A stretch of DNA of 64,000 nucleotides from Casuarina equisetifolia (lineage: Eukaryota; Streptophyta; Magnoliopsida; Fagales; Casuarinaceae), in NCBI GenBank assembly GCA_028551475.1, contig CM052355.1, positions 12,016,129 through 12,080,128 on the forward strand, read 5' to 3'. The position numbers and the translations under genes are program-made. Under the pieces are notes generated by a model. It saw nothing but the letters and a program-made list of their open reading frames with translations, made no database searches and had not been told where the DNA came from. This document shows, piece after piece, positions 1 to 12,222 of the stretch (position 1 is its first letter; each line of letters starts with the position of its first letter).

Positions 1-3000
1 AGCACCCATAATTTTATTGATCAGAGTTTGGTAGCACGGATTGGGCTTCGAGTAGATTGCTCTTCTACAATTAAGGTACTTGTGGCAAGTGGAAAAGGAA
101 TTGAGAGTTCTGGGGTTTGTCGAGATGTAGAGGTGAAATTACAAGGAGTGGGAATGAAAATGGATTTATATGTACTTCCCTTAGTGGCAGTGGATGTAGT
201 TCTAGGAGTAAAGTGGTTGGAAACTTTGGGTGATATTGTGTGGAACTTTGCAGAACATAGAATGGAATTTGTCATTAATAACAGACAAGTGGTTCTTTAT
301 GGGTGTCGACCTAAACCTTCACAGTTGTTGGAAGGAGGCCAATTTTCTAGGGAAATTCTTAAAAAAAAGGGCAATTGTTAGTGGTTCAGCTAGTGGGTGG
401 TGGGAATATGGAGCAATTGGGGCTACAAGGTAGTGAAGGATCTCAAAGGGGGAAAGGTACAACAATGGAGCGGTTATTGGCTGATTATGAGGATGTGTTC
501 CAAAGTCTAAAAGGGCTTCCCCCTAGAAGGAGTCATGATCACCGAATAATACTTAAAGGAGATGGCAAGCCAATATTAATAAAACTGTATAGATACCCGT
601 AGGTTCAAAAAGGAAAAATTGAGAGATTGGTTAAAAAGTTATTGGATGAGGGGGTTATCCGCCCTAGTCAAAGCCCTTTTTCTTCACCGGTAATATTGGT
701 AAAAAAGAGGGATGGATCTTGGAGATTGTGCGTTGACTACCGGGAGCTTAATAAACAAACAGTAAAGGATAAATTTCCAATCCTTACCATTGATAAACTT
801 TTGGACGAGTTGCACAGGGCTCACTATTTTTCAAAATTAGATCTTAGATTGGGGTATTATTAGGTACGGATGAGAGAAAAGGATATTGAAAAGACAACCT
901 TCCGAACCCACCATGGACACTATAAATTTTTAGTAATGTCGTTTTAAGTCACTAATGGCCCTTCCACCTTCTAGTCACTTATGAATGTGGTGTTCTAGGA
1001 GCACTTAAGAAAAATGGTTTTGGTCTTTTTCGATGACATATTAGTTTACAATAAGAGTTGGGAGGAACATCTCAGACATGTGTGGGTGGTCTTAGATACA
1101 TTGTGGAAGAACAATCTTTATGTGAAAGTATCAAAATGTGAATTTGGGCAAATAGAATTAAAGTTTTTGGGTCATGTGATCAGTGAAAAAGGAGTTGCGA
1201 TGGATCCCAACAAAGTGGAAGTTATAATTCAATGGCCAGTTCCAAAAATAGTGAAGGCTTTGCGAGGATTTTAGGGGACCGCAAGATATTATCAACGCTT
1301 CATTGAGGGTTATGGTAGAATCACGGAACCTCACCAACTTGTTGAAAAGAGATGCCTTTGTTTGGAATAATCAAGCTCAGGAAGCATTTGATCGGTTGAA
1401 ATTGGCAATGACAACTGCTCCAGTGATGAGATTACCGAATTTCAGTCAGCCTTTTACCATGGAGTGTGATGCATCAGGATCTGGGGTTAGAGCGGTATTA
1501 TCACAAGGGAATCGGCCTCTAGCTTATTTTAGCAAGATTTTACATGGGAATCATTTGCACCTTTCCACTTATGATCGAAAAATGTTGGCTATTATCTTGG
1601 CGGTGCAGAAATGGCGCCATTACTTGTTGGGAAGTAAATTCATCATCAAAACGAATCAACGAAGTCTTAAATTTTTGCAAGATCAGAAAATAATCACTCC
1701 AGCACAGCAAAAATGGCTTCTAAAACTCTTGGGGTATGATTTTGTGGTAGAATACAAGGTTGGTAGAGATAACATAGTGGCTGATGGGCTTTCTAGGCAG
1801 GGCGCAGCAAAAGACGAGGATGAAGTTGTAAACAAAGGATCTTGTTTAGCCATAACAGCCCCTTACCCTCAATGGGTAGATGCTATTTGGGAAGAAATTA
1901 AAATGAATCCCAAGGCATAAGAGATAGTGGGGAATATAAAATGTGGAGAGGCGGTGGGTCCATGGAACTACAAAGAGGGTATCCTTACCTTTAGAGAAAA
2001 GGTATTTCTTCCTTCTGACCCTTCCCTTATTCCTATTATTATTAAAGAAATGCATTGTAGTGGGCATGAAGGGCGAGAGAAAACGTTGAAAAGAGTGAAA
2101 GCAGTATTTTATTGGAAGGATATGAAGAAATTGGTTGATCAAATCATTTACGAGTGTGTGGTTTGTCAGAAAAATAAAGGTGAAAATATGAAAGGCGCTG
2201 GAACCTTGCAACCCTTACCCATTCCAGAACAAATTTGGGAGGATATTTCTATGGATTTCATTGAAGGGCTACCATATTCTTTTGGGAAATCGGTGGTGTT
2301 AGTTGTGGTGGATCGATTATCAAAATATGGACACTTTATTCCGCTTTCCCATCCTTATACAACCGTTACGATGGCCCAAGCTTTCTTTGAAAATATTTTC
2401 AAATTATATGGAATGCCTCGAACCATTGTGTATGACCGAGATCCGTTATTTACAAGCAAGTTTTGGAAGGAATTATTTCGGTTACAGCACACCAATTTTA
2501 ACTTCTCCTCTACTTATCATCCACAAACTGATAGACAAACGGAAGTGCTGAATAAAACTTTGGAGATGTACTTGAGGTGTTTTGCAGGGGAAAGCCCCAA
2601 AGAATGGTTTAGGTAGTTGTCGTGGGTTCAATACTGTTATAATACGAGTTGGCATAGTTCTATTCTTTGCACCCCTTATAAGGTCGTGTTTGGAAGGAGC
2701 CCACCCTCACTTTTAACATATGTAAAGGGGACAGCAAGAGTAGCATCAGTTGAACAAATTTTGGAAGAAAGAGATGTTGTTATAAAAAAGATTAAAAGAA
2801 ATTTGCAAGCAGCTCAAGAGCGAATGAAGCATGTATATGACAAGAAGAAAAGAGAGATGGAATAGCAAGAGGGAGACCTGGTATTAGTAAAATTGCCCTA
2901 ATATCGACAAATTTCAGTGGCAAAACGAAAGAACCAAAAGCTGAAGCCTAAATATAGTGGCCTTCATAAGGTGATTCATAGGAGGGGAAAGGTGGCTTAT

Positions 3001-3311
3001 GAGCTGGATATGCCTGCCAGCTCTAGGATACACCCTGTATTTCATGTGTCGAAGCTTAAGAGATTTGTTGGTGATCCAGAGACCACATGAGAGATAGTTT
3101 TTGAAGATTTTCAAGATGCCCTTGATGAGTTTGAAGAAGAAAATGTTCCCCAAGCTGTGCTGGAACGTAGAAATAGAAGGGGGAAAGAGGAATTGTTGAT
3201 TCATTGGAGGGGGAAACCGCCAGCTGAAGCCACCTGGGTTGAAGAGGAGTTTTACTCTAAATATCCTGCCTTTCAAGCCATGAACAGCAGCCAGCCTTGC
3301 GGACAAGGCTG
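1..3311 (+). pseudogene. gypsy pol polyprotein remnant (PR-RT-RH-IN-chromodomain)
   Basis: Domains in order. Retropepsin tail about 1-260 (VVLGVKWLETLG). Reverse transcriptase about 600-1275, with [20 protein letters not shown] and the catalytic box read as FFDDILVY. RNase H about 1420-1800 (ECDASGSGV, then TYDRKMLAI). Integrase zinc finger about 2050-2180 (HCSGHEG ... CVVCQKN). Integrase core about 2220-2560, with Asp in SMDFIEGL, Asp in YDRDPLF and Glu in TEVLNK. Chromodomain about 3140-3290 (ELLIHWRGKPP, ATWVEEEF). In-frame stops lie at 600, 861, 1272, 1918, 2614 and 2863, with more near 945-1000, 2899 and 3088. All catalytic residues seen are still present, so loss of function comes from stops rather than missense change. 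Confidence 0.92.
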
Positions 3312-3331
3312 AAGTTAAAGGGTGAGGGAAT

Positions 3332-3965
3332 TGTTACAGCCTTTGTAAATTGTATTAATTTTATTTGTCTTATGTGTGATGTTAACTAAGAACTAAAGTA
3401 GTGTAGGAGTGACGTTAGTGGTTTTGTATTATGTAAAAGGTGTGGGCCAAGTTAGAAGCACCGTGTGTAGGGAGGGCCCATTGTGTTTGACTTTTGTATT
3501 GGCTTTTGGCTATGCAGTGGGGTATCGTGAATCTTTTGAAAACTCTCTTTCCTGTACGCAGTAGGAGTTGGCGGTATTGGGTTCCCGTTAACGAGCCATG
3601 AATCCTTACCTTTTGTCTGTTTCCTTTTAGTTTTGTCAACATTCCGCATACCAGGAGGTACCGGAAGCCACTTCCTGCTAGCAGTTCTTCCTAAGGGCCA
3701 ATTACCAGGGCCAAGGCAGAAGAGCAAAGACAGCAAAGGGAGGCAGAAAATACCCATTCCGTGCAGGAGCAGGCACGCCCGTTCCAGATAATGTACATGG
3801 CGAGTCGATAGATAATAGGAAATACAAATAAGGGCATGAGATGTGTGTAAGAGATGTCGAGGCGAGTGATGTACATAGTGGAAAAGCTGGTTTTGGATAA
3901 GAACGAGCTACAAACAATGTATATTAGAGTACTGCGGTAGGTAAGAGAAAGCGACTCTAATGTCA
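3332..3965 (+). repeat. probable 3' LTR of the gypsy element
   Basis: A purine-rich tract (3312-3328) directly precedes TGTTACAGCC at 3332, where a 3' LTR would begin. The right end is put at the TGTCA at 3961-3965, giving about 634 bp with TG...CA termini. Without the 5' LTR for comparison, the right boundary is inferred. Confidence 0.45.
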
Positions 3966-5720
3966 TAATCTTCCATTTTTCTTAATGTTAAAAAAATGAA
4001 CTCAATAATTTAGTTTACATATAGTTTATTTAGAAAATTTCAAACAGTCCAAAAATTTATTGTTACATAATTTATAATTTGATGTAATATAAATGGCAAT
4101 TATAATTTGCACTCCTTTCTGTTGTTTTGATTTAAAAGCTACTTGCAGTTTTTATTTTTTATTTTTTTCCTTTTTCGCCAATATTGCTGACGGGATTGGG
4201 GCTATCACTTAAAATCCTATGAACAAAGGAACTTTATCAAATCCAAGCGGAGGTTGAGAATAAAAGGGTAGACTTATAATGATTATGAAATGTGAATGGA
4301 ATCTTCAAAGAATTCCAATGACGTTCGTGCAAGTTGCAAGTGCTTATCTTTTATGGACTCTAGTGGTACCTGGCACAGCAATATGCCTCACTTACTAATT
4401 GTGGTTTCCGTAGGGCTTTTTCCTGCACCAGATCTTTGGCTGCTTGCCAGATAGTTTTAATGGTCGGAAGCTCACCAAATGTCATTAATGTTCTGTCATA
4501 TCTCTGAGATTCAGGCTGCCTGTATTGGAGCTTCTTCTAATAGCATCCCAACTAATTTTTATCTAATTTCAATACTTTCTTAAATTTACTTATACAAGGG
4601 TATAGACATCAGAACAGCAACATATCATGTATGATCCATGGGAACTTAATCAAAGCCTAATGGTTGTCGGATGTTATCTCCACAAATAAATCGCGTATAT
4701 AAATACTCTAACTAGTTGTGGAAATGTATGAATCAATAAAAGTATTACGAAAGTAACAAAAAAAAGGAGGAAAAGAGAGACTACAAAATTTTAGGGTGAG
4801 TGGATCATGGACGCCTATATCCACAACGAAGAAGTGTTTCAGAGGAATACACATTTACTGGGTTTCTTTATTACAATAACAATGATTGCCCTCGCGTGAG
4901 ATGAATGTAACATACGTAAAAGGAAAAAAAAATAGTTCATAAGAATCAAAGTCTGACATGATAAGACTGATATGACATCTTCTCAAACTTAAACTCGAGT
5001 TTGAAAGAGAAACAATTTTGTGGTATTTTTTGCCCAAGACATTTTTCTCCCCGTGGCAGAGTCAACTCTTGCTGGGTTGCCTTTGGCTAGCTCTTTCCCT
5101 TTTTCATTCGAAAACCCTGAACCGAGTCAGCTTCTCCTTTGTAATTATGGCTGCCTGCCACAATAACGAGGGTTGTCTGGTGTGGTCGTGGTGGTGTGGC
5201 TAGGCACAATAGCCATAGAGAAAATGTTGAATAATCGTCGCGAAGCATAACAACAGTTGATAGTGACCGATGGTATGGCTGGTATAGCCATGACGCCGTC
5301 AGTGACATCAGTAAATGGAGATGGGAGATGTTGTGGAGCCAGATCATATTGGATCATCCTGCTATAAGTATCTTCATCATTTGTTGACTGGGGCTCCACA
5401 AACTGGGTTGAAGACGATGACTAAGGTGATCTGTGAGACTAAGAACAAACGTTACTGCAGTACCGCCATGACTTTGTAGTGCTGTAGCAGGGGCCGTTTG
5501 TGTGGGACGGTGATTATTGACGACTGGAAGACGGCATCGAGCCGTGACGCTGATTGAGCTGTATGAATAGATTGACACCGGCAAGTGAGCTAGGCTGCAA
5601 TAGGTTAGCATCTAGGCCTCAATAGCCATAGAGCTTGGGCAACTTGGGGTGGATAATAGGGCTGAGTAATAGCTGGAAAACAACGGGCCGACCAATGGGC
5701 CAATGATTGGTTTGGGTGAG
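3966..5720. other. intergenic stretch, no gene recognised
   Basis: AT-rich to about 5000, then noticeably more G+C-rich to 5720. Short open frames on both strands have no family motif, signal peptide or splice structure that I recognise. Confidence 0.6.
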
Positions 5721-5907
5721 GATGTGAAGGCGAAGGGACCCAAATGAACAGAGTCGATGAGACAAAAGAAGTGCAAGGTGGCCCCAATGAGAGTGCATTA
5801 AGGGGAGGGGGGTGGGGATATGAAGGCGAATGGACCCATATGAACAGCGTGGATGAGACAAAAGAAGTGCAAGGTGGCCCAGTGAGAGTGCATTAAGGGG
5901 AGGGGGG
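5721..5907. repeat. two-copy tandem repeat, 96-bp period
   Basis: The segment beginning GATGTGAAGGCGAAGGGACC (5721) recurs as GATATGAAGGCGAATGGACC (5817). Both copies share the core GATGAGACAAAAGAAGTGC and end in a G-rich run (about 5801-5812 and 5896-5920). The offset is 96 bp. Similarity is high, with scattered substitutions and one small indel. Confidence 0.85.
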
Positions 5908-5920
5908 AGAGGGGGGGGCG

Positions 5921-7894
5921 CGGTGGCATTTCAAGTAGATTTTTCACAAGCTGTTTGACCCATATCTTCGCGACTTGTTTTTGAGGTTAGTGGGATTATT
6001 AAAAGCAAAGGGGAATTCTTGGGTGGTGTGTGCATTTGCAAAGGAAGTTTCATCAGTCATCACATGCACAAGGAATATCGAGGCAATGGTTGGAGTATTT
6101 TTTGGCCTTGGGAAACACAAGACTTCGATTTGATGGACTCGTAAGGCAGCATGAGGGGGTTGTTAAAGGCCACAAAAAAGTGGCTTGGTACCAGATCGAA
6201 ATTATGATAAAATATGAAGTTCCATGAAGAATGGGAACAAGTAAAAGATAAAGAACAGAATTTTGGGGTATTTCTACCTCAAAAGTCTACATCACTAGCT
6301 TGTGAATTATATAGGACTACACGTTGATCTTAATCATCTTGAAATGATGTCACAGTACAAGTTATGTGCCACATGAATTTTGTTAGGATAAGTGACCTGA
6401 CATCGTATCTACATGGTTGCCATGATAGATGGTCAATAGTTGGTTCCCAAAATGGAAACTGGCCCCAAGAGCATTCAACTTGGCTTGGCAATGGCAAGCT
6501 ACGGTTTGCTTTCTCCTATCCAACACAAGGTAGGAACCCTTTTTCGTCAAAGTAGCTAAGATAGTCGTTGTGATCCTTTCTTTTCTTTTTGATAAAAATG
6601 TGAGTTTACTAATTTCAGAACAAAAGAATATAAAAGTTTAGAAGTATATCTTAGTATTATAATTTATCTAAGAGAAAATTAAGTTTGGAATCCTTAATAA
6701 TAATACAATAAAACATTTACCTAAAATGGTTTAATGCTCATAAATAGAAATGTTCTCCTATATACTATTTTTCTAATTTTAGCCAATAAGATTGATATTT
6801 CAACAGTCTTATTTTAAAAAGATTTACAATATAATTATTGTGATCCTTAGTTGTGAAATGAAAAAAAAAATTATGTATTAATTGTTGTAAAGTTCCTATG
6901 GTACCTATGACGGGGGATTAAATAAAGTTAAATTTTATTGGATTATATTTTCTGTGGCTCAAAAATAATTTATCTATTAGTTTTTATTTTTGTTGGCTAT
7001 GTCTTTATGTTAAGATCTAAAAGTTTATGTTACTTTGTTTGGGGAATCAAAACAACTAGGATTTGCTAAGCATGCAATGAGTAGGCAGCAATTTTCAATG
7101 TATATAAGCAATCATCATGCAATAGTAGAGTAATAGCTAGAGAAACGAACACAATGTTTTTCAAGAGTGAACCTCCGTAGCACCTACTTCCACATTGTTC
7201 TAGCAACTCACTAGAACCACTCTCACTAATCAATTAATCCAATTGTTTATGCGGGATAAGCAATCCTAAACCCACAATTGCAATTTCTCTCACCTAAGAA
7301 ATTACCGCTCAACCAACACTCACAATGCTGCACACAGAACTTAGAAACCCCTTTCTTTGTCTTAGAGGTCGAGAGTTAAAACAAAAACCACCCAAATTTT
7401 ATGAAACCTTAGCACAGTAAAGGCTGATAAAAAATACAGTTCAAAATAATGTAATCTTAGTACAGAAGTGATTTTAAGGCTAAAGTATACAAATAAAGCA
7501 CGGGCGAAAATATTTCAACGAACAAGAAGAGTAAAGTTTTGAGCTATTTTTGGAGGAATTGTGTATGCAATGTCTTCCTTCCAATTAGTTGAATCAGCTT
7601 CAAATTATTGGAGAAGATTTTTTGAAACATTTTACCCTTGAACAAACGTTCGAAACCTCCACTAAAGGTCTATCACTGTTGTCCTAGGGTTCCTCATTTT
7701 TCCCCAAAAGGTGAAGCTAGCTTTTTGGTCTTTCGAAATAGAGATCGAAGGTTCTTGGCTTCGGGATATACTCCTCCAGTTTATAGACATAGTCTGGAAA
7801 ATCTTTATTTTCAAAGCTCGATAGGCTGTTCAACATAAACTTCTTCACATTCATCTCACAAAGTTTGAAATTTTTGTTACATGCATATGCTAAC
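5921..7894. other. intergenic stretch, no gene recognised
   Basis: No supported coding region. The frame at 6030-6227 (plus) lacks a recognisable motif. From 6560 to 7000 the DNA is very AT-rich. Nothing else is supportable before the TRIM. Confidence 0.6.
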
Positions 7895-8022
7895 TATTAG
7901 AAATTGAAGAGCCCAACTAAAACACAGAACTGTACAATAGTGGATTGCTAGCGGAAGCTTATAAAACCATGCTCTCCTGTCGCCTTACCCAATGTGGAAC
8001 TGGATATTTTAATCCTCCAACA
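7895..8022 (-). repeat. TRIM 3' LTR
   Basis: The 128-bp terminal repeat at the left end, which is the 3' LTR because the element runs on the minus strand. It carries a TATA-like CTTATAAG-type box in the same place as its partner, altered here by two A/G changes. Confidence 0.93.
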
Positions 8023-8106
8023 CTCCCCCGCAATCTCACGTTGGGCACGGTGAGAGGTGGGACCAGTCTAGAGGGACCACACCAAGGTAGGCAGGACACA
8101 GGGCCG

Positions 8107-8118
8107 GCTCTGATACCA
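8107..8118 (-). other. TRIM primer-binding site (tRNA-iMet type)
   Basis: The minus strand reads TGGTATCAGAGC, the standard plant primer-binding site for initiator methionine tRNA, with zero spacing to the LTR. Confidence 0.93.
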
Positions 8119-8246
8119 TATTAGAAATTGAAGGGCCCAACTAAAACACAGAACTGTGCAATAGTGGGTTGTTAGCGGAAGCTTATAAGGCCAGGCTCTC
8201 ATGTCGCTTTACCCAATGTGGGACTGGATATTTTAATCCTCCAACA
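8119..8246 (-). repeat. TRIM 5' LTR
   Basis: The 128-bp terminal repeat at the right end, which is the 5' LTR because the primer-binding site adjoins its inner edge at 8118. On the minus strand it contains CCTTATAAGC, a plausible TATA box for the element transcript. Confidence 0.93.
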
Positions 8247-8251
8247 CTAAC

Positions 8252-9683
8252 AACGCACAAATAGATTCAAAGCTAGCTAATGGGCATAAGCTTTGTCATA
8301 TTCAATTCACTCTCCTTGTCATATTGATTATATACATGAGGGACGACAAATTGTTTGAATGAAAAGTTGAATTTTTGATATTAACCAATTGTTTTCAAGT
8401 ATGGTACAGACAAGAAGAGTTACATATTACTCTTTGGATTTAAAAGTCTTCTTTTACGTTTTTTAGCTTCGACGCCAAAGAAAATTTTTTACTGCATCAT
8501 TAGTGGTGCCAGTGACCCCAGTATTTAGAAGAACTTATCTACTTTTTTCAACGCCCCCAACTGTACTCTGGACAAGGTCTTCGGAACCATTTGGCGGTTA
8601 GACTTTCATCACAAGATGCTGCATGATAACAAACGGCGTAAATCACATGAATCACTCAAAACACCGTTTCATGTCTTAGAATGTGCCATTCTTTTTCTTT
8701 TCTGTTTTCCTCTTTCTTTCCCAATTTCACGTCCATCAGATGTATTATGGAGTATATATATCCTTACAGAATGATCTTCTGGAGCCACTAAATGATTGGC
8801 CGTGCCCATTGGCTGGCGAAATCGGGTAATAACTGAACAACTAAGGAACATATTTGCATACCTGTAGAGAAGAAGTTCAGATAGGTTTCGGGGTTGTAAA
8901 TGAAATTTCCATATTATCATCTTCTCCGGTTCAGACGTTCAACCTCGCATTACCGCCCAATCCTAGGGTTAATGTGTTTTAACTCTTTTTCTTGGATTGG
9001 ATAAGACGTAGTCTCGTGTTAAATCACACGTTGACAAGTCTGTCAAAGAAGCAGCTTGCATGTGCCGCCCGACATAAATATGGCAGAGCGGGTGCTTGAT
9101 CTGGGTTCATGATGGGTATGATTACTGGGTGTTGTCCCAAATATAGGAATATGAAGCAATGAATTCGAGAGGCGTGGAGCTAAGATGGAACCTACCCATG
9201 TGGGATATTGGTTGTAAAGAAGCTTGTTCTGGAAATTTCCTAGCTTCGAGTCAGGTTAGCGACGATAGTTGAAAAATCTGATGCTCACCATTACTGGACC
9301 ACGTTGTTAAACGTAAGAGCTTTAACATGCTTTAATTACAGATACTTTGCTTTCCGATTGTCAAATGCACATGTTTTATTGACATCCAAGTGTCAAATGT
9401 TAACTGATTATTATTAGAAGGATCATGTGTTTCGATTTATCACTCGTGGCGCTTACAAAAAAGGGAAAGAAAAAAATTAGGTTTTGGTCGCTTGAAGTCA
9501 AAAGGAATTTTTCCACCGAGGCGCAAAATAATTAATAGAGAAACAGAAAGCAAGGAAGTGACATTTTATGGATACCATACATGATTCCGACAGCCAAACT
9601 GTCTTGAATTTTTCTTTGATATAACACTAGTCGTTACATGAGACCGCCGGGGCTCAAAAATGATCTCTTTAGATTTCAGAGTA
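8252..9683. other. 3' flank of the first CLE gene; no other gene recognised
   Basis: Mixed-composition non-coding DNA. The minus-strand frame at 8669-8920 has a Lys/Arg-rich tail but no recognisable family signature. Confidence 0.55.
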
Positions 9684-9923
9684 CTAATGATGCCAGGGAT
9701 CTGGTCCACCGGGACTGACTCGGTCAAGGTCAGGCAGCTGTCTCCTCGTCGTCGCCAGGAATCTCAATCTCACGTCGACCATAGCTCTAGCATCCAAAAC
9801 CGTCGACCGGTAAGTTTTGATTGGATTTATGGCCTCAGTAAATGGTTTGAGAGGGCGAGCGTCAGACCATGCCAATGAGAGACAGACTAAGACGAGGCAG
9901 ATCCAAAAACTCAACTTAGCCAT
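9684..9923 (-). CDS. CLE-family secreted signalling peptide precursor, motif RVSPGGPDPWHH
   Basis: An intronless precursor of 79 residues. MAKLSFWICLVLVCLSLAW is a signal peptide and the very C-terminus is RVSPGGPDPWHH (residues 68-79), the CLE dodecapeptide. It resembles the CLE1-CLE7 group of Arabidopsis, in which the processed, proline-modified peptide is perceived by CLAVATA1-type receptor kinases at the cell surface. An in-frame ATG 21 bp upstream (9944) is disfavoured: a TATA box (CTATATAAT, minus strand of 9977-9985) places the start of transcription close to that ATG, and the MAKLSF start gives a standard signal peptide. Position 10 of the dodecapeptide is Trp, where this subgroup usually has Arg, Lys or Gln. 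No close sequence similarity was seen to the other two CLE genes outside the peptide and leader. Confidence 0.9.
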   Translation of the reverse strand: MAKLSFWICLVLVCLSLAWSDARPLKPFTEAINPIKTYRSTVLDARAMVDVRLRFLATTRRQLPDLDRVSPGGPDPWHH

Positions 9924-9976
9924 ATTCACCCCTGATTTCAGCAAGAGCCGACGAGGTTAACAGGTAAGATGGTAGG

Positions 9977-9985
9977 ATTATATAG
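9977..9985 (-). promoter_or_regulatory. TATA box of the first CLE gene
   Basis: The minus strand reads CTATATAAT about 55-60 bp upstream of the preferred ATG at 9923, compatible with a short 5' leader. Confidence 0.6.
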
Positions 9986-12222
9986 AAGGCCGTAGCTTGT
10001 GTTTTTCTATTTATTTAGGTTTTACATGAGGCCTTTGAGGAACAGAAAAGCCTAATCCAATCCATGGTTTCCTTGGTTGCGTGTACGCTATCTTAGTGCT
10101 AAGTTTGTTTGTGAGTATTAAAGAAACAATGAATCGCTAATATACAATCATCCCCGGGTTTTCGCTTTCATTAATTTATCAACTGTCCAACCCCAGGATT
10201 TGCATCTGACTCGATTCGTGTATGCTCTCCCGTTGTATTTTCATATTAGCTGCGTTCCGAAGCACACAGGATTGGTCAATTTTAGCTAGCCTATTGCTTG
10301 CAGCTAGAAACAAAGTGGAGGCTATCTCATCGTTTTCGCTCTCTTTTCACGGATTCCAGTCACATCTTCCCTATTTTATTGCCGAGGCTTAACTAGACAG
10401 GTTTTGTTTTAACTATCACACAGAACTTCTTACTTCAATTCCTTGTTGGCTTTCCACCTATTGTGTGTTGTTCTGTACTTTTCTTTATGAGAAAAAATAT
10501 AAACCAAGAAACACGACCGACAAAAAGGAGGCCATTCCATGGGCTCCCGAAGAGAAACCTCAAGGTCGAGACCGTATGGGAGAAACTTCTACAAAGCACT
10601 AAGAACATCCTTGAAGACCCCCCAAGAAATCAACCTTCTATTGGCAGCAGATCGAGGAAACCGAAGAGGGGAGCTGATCTTTGTATTAGCATTCGGCATA
10701 TCGCCGGTCTGCCGCTCTGTCTGCTCGCCACCGCTATCGATATCTATTTCCAGTATGAATAAGTAAACAGAAGCTTACAACTGAACAGAGGAAACATGAT
10801 AAAGGCACGCGAGAAACGCAAGTCTTTTTATTTTGCCTTTTGTTACTATTAGGATAATCCATATTTCGGTATCTTCACTTGATGAAAATATGCAGGCCTG
10901 CTGTATCGTTGTTTCATTCATAAGGATTCTCTACCTAACTTTTCATTAACTAAGAAAATGATGTACCAGATTCATCTCACCAAAATCATGCCTTGCACCT
11001 TTTTAAAAGGCATGTGCTTTGGGTTATGAGGATGTCCGCCATGGCAAAATTTGGAGGTCTTGAGACAAAGCCGGTAGACTAGGCAACCATCTAGATATGT
11101 TTAGCACAACTGTATGGGCCCACAAAGAACCATGGATGGTTGTTTTTTGTGGCTTTGTGTGTGAGGCATTTAGTGGAAGAGGAATAAAGGATCTCCTGTA
11201 GAAATATTCTTGATAGTGTAGCTCCAAAGATGCGGAATGTAGAGAGTTTCTTGGAACGAGTAAACGCGAAACCTATTTGTCTAGGAAAAGTGGACCCAAA
11301 TCTAGGCTGCCCCAACTTGTTCTCATTGGTTAGCCCGACACTTCCATTTGATTTGGGATTTACAGTCACGGTAGCAGGGGAATTCTTGACGAGCCTTTGA
11401 CAGAATGATTGGGGTATTATTTCTGACTTCTCATTTGCATGTGGGCGTGGTTGGATCTGAGCTCACTAGCTTGGTTTGGGTCCTATGGGAGTTAGCGTGA
11501 GAGGGAACCTTTTTATTTAATAACTAATACATCTTGAAAGAGCTAGGAAGAGCATGGCTCGTTATGGTGATTTAGCTAAGCGAATATGCTTTCATTATTG
11601 TGCAAAAAATTGAAAGACAAGGACGAATCTACTTTTACATGCTTAAAGTTTTCGGTTTCATTAATTAATGTTATTCCACAGATAAGAGTCTGTACATTTT
11701 ACGATACATTGATAAAAGCATTTGCATTACTTCATAGCCTTTTAGGAGGCACTATCTATGTATGAGAGACACTCTATTTCCTTTTTATTTCATTATTTTT
11801 ATTTTTATTCAATTTGAGTTTTGTCTTCCCTGTTTGAATGACTCATATTTAGGTTTTGCATTCTTTTTCTGAACAATATTCAACTACTTTTCCACTAAGA
11901 GTATAATCTATTGCAAAAGTTATGAGCAGCAGTACAAAAGTATATCACCACATTATAATATCATAACTACGTATTGCAGAAATTCTTCTAGTGATCTGGA
12001 AAATTGGACTCTTGTAACTATTGTAAAGATCTCCCATGCTTTTATATTTGTTGAATCATTTGTTCTCAATTATCCAAATCTAAAGTAAATTCTTTTCTTG
12101 CATATTTGACTTGTGATGTTCTCCCTGTTGTTATTAAACAAAGGACAAGTTTTAGACTTCCCGATGAAAGCACTATGAGATTAGCTTATCTTGGGATTGA
12201 GTTGGAATCTTAAGCAAGCCTT
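9986..12222. other. 5' flank of the first CLE gene and intergenic DNA
   Basis: No supported gene. The plus-strand frames at 10463-10766 (Arg-rich) and the minus-strand frame at 11091-11369 have no family motif I recognise. From 11500 the DNA becomes AT-rich. Confidence 0.5.

Larger units (their letters stand above)
1..3965 (+). mobile_element. Ty3/gypsy LTR retrotransposon with chromodomain, 5'-truncated by window edge, inactive
   Basis: The element reads from the protease through reverse transcriptase, RNase H and integrase to a chromodomain, which is the Ty3/gypsy order, and then a probable 3' LTR. The window opens just after the protease active-site loop (THNFID is the first thing read), so gag and the 5' LTR lie off the left edge. 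Six or more in-frame stops break the polyprotein. The integrase-then-chromodomain arrangement indicates a chromovirus lineage. No target-site duplication can be checked because the left end is missing. Confidence 0.93.
7895..8246 (-). mobile_element. complete TRIM (terminal-repeat retrotransposon in miniature), 352 bp
   Basis: Two 128-bp direct repeats flank a 96-bp interior. Read on the minus strand each LTR starts TGTTGGAGG and ends TTCTAATA. The 5-bp sequence CTAAC occurs immediately outside both ends (7890-7894 and 8247-8251) and is a target-site duplication. The interior has a primer-binding site TGGTATCAGAGC (minus strand of 8107-8118) complementary to the 3' end of initiator tRNA-Met and abutting the 5' LTR. 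A polypurine tract TTGCGGGGGAG (minus strand of 8023-8033) abuts the 3' LTR. There is no coding capacity, as is normal for TRIMs, which depend on proteins of autonomous elements. The LTRs differ at about 10 of 128 positions, so the insertion is not recent. Confidence 0.95.

Noticed and set aside
1846..2211. 121-codon minus-strand frame
   Set aside because: Antisense to the gypsy integrase, which is clearly recognisable on the plus strand.
5145..5861. Several minus-strand frames in G+C-richer DNA
   Set aside because: No family motif; part overlaps the 96-bp tandem repeat, which explains the similar peptides.
10463..10766. Overlapping 99- and 75-codon plus-strand frames, Arg-rich
   Set aside because: No motif, signal peptide or splice structure; the two frames compete for the same DNA.
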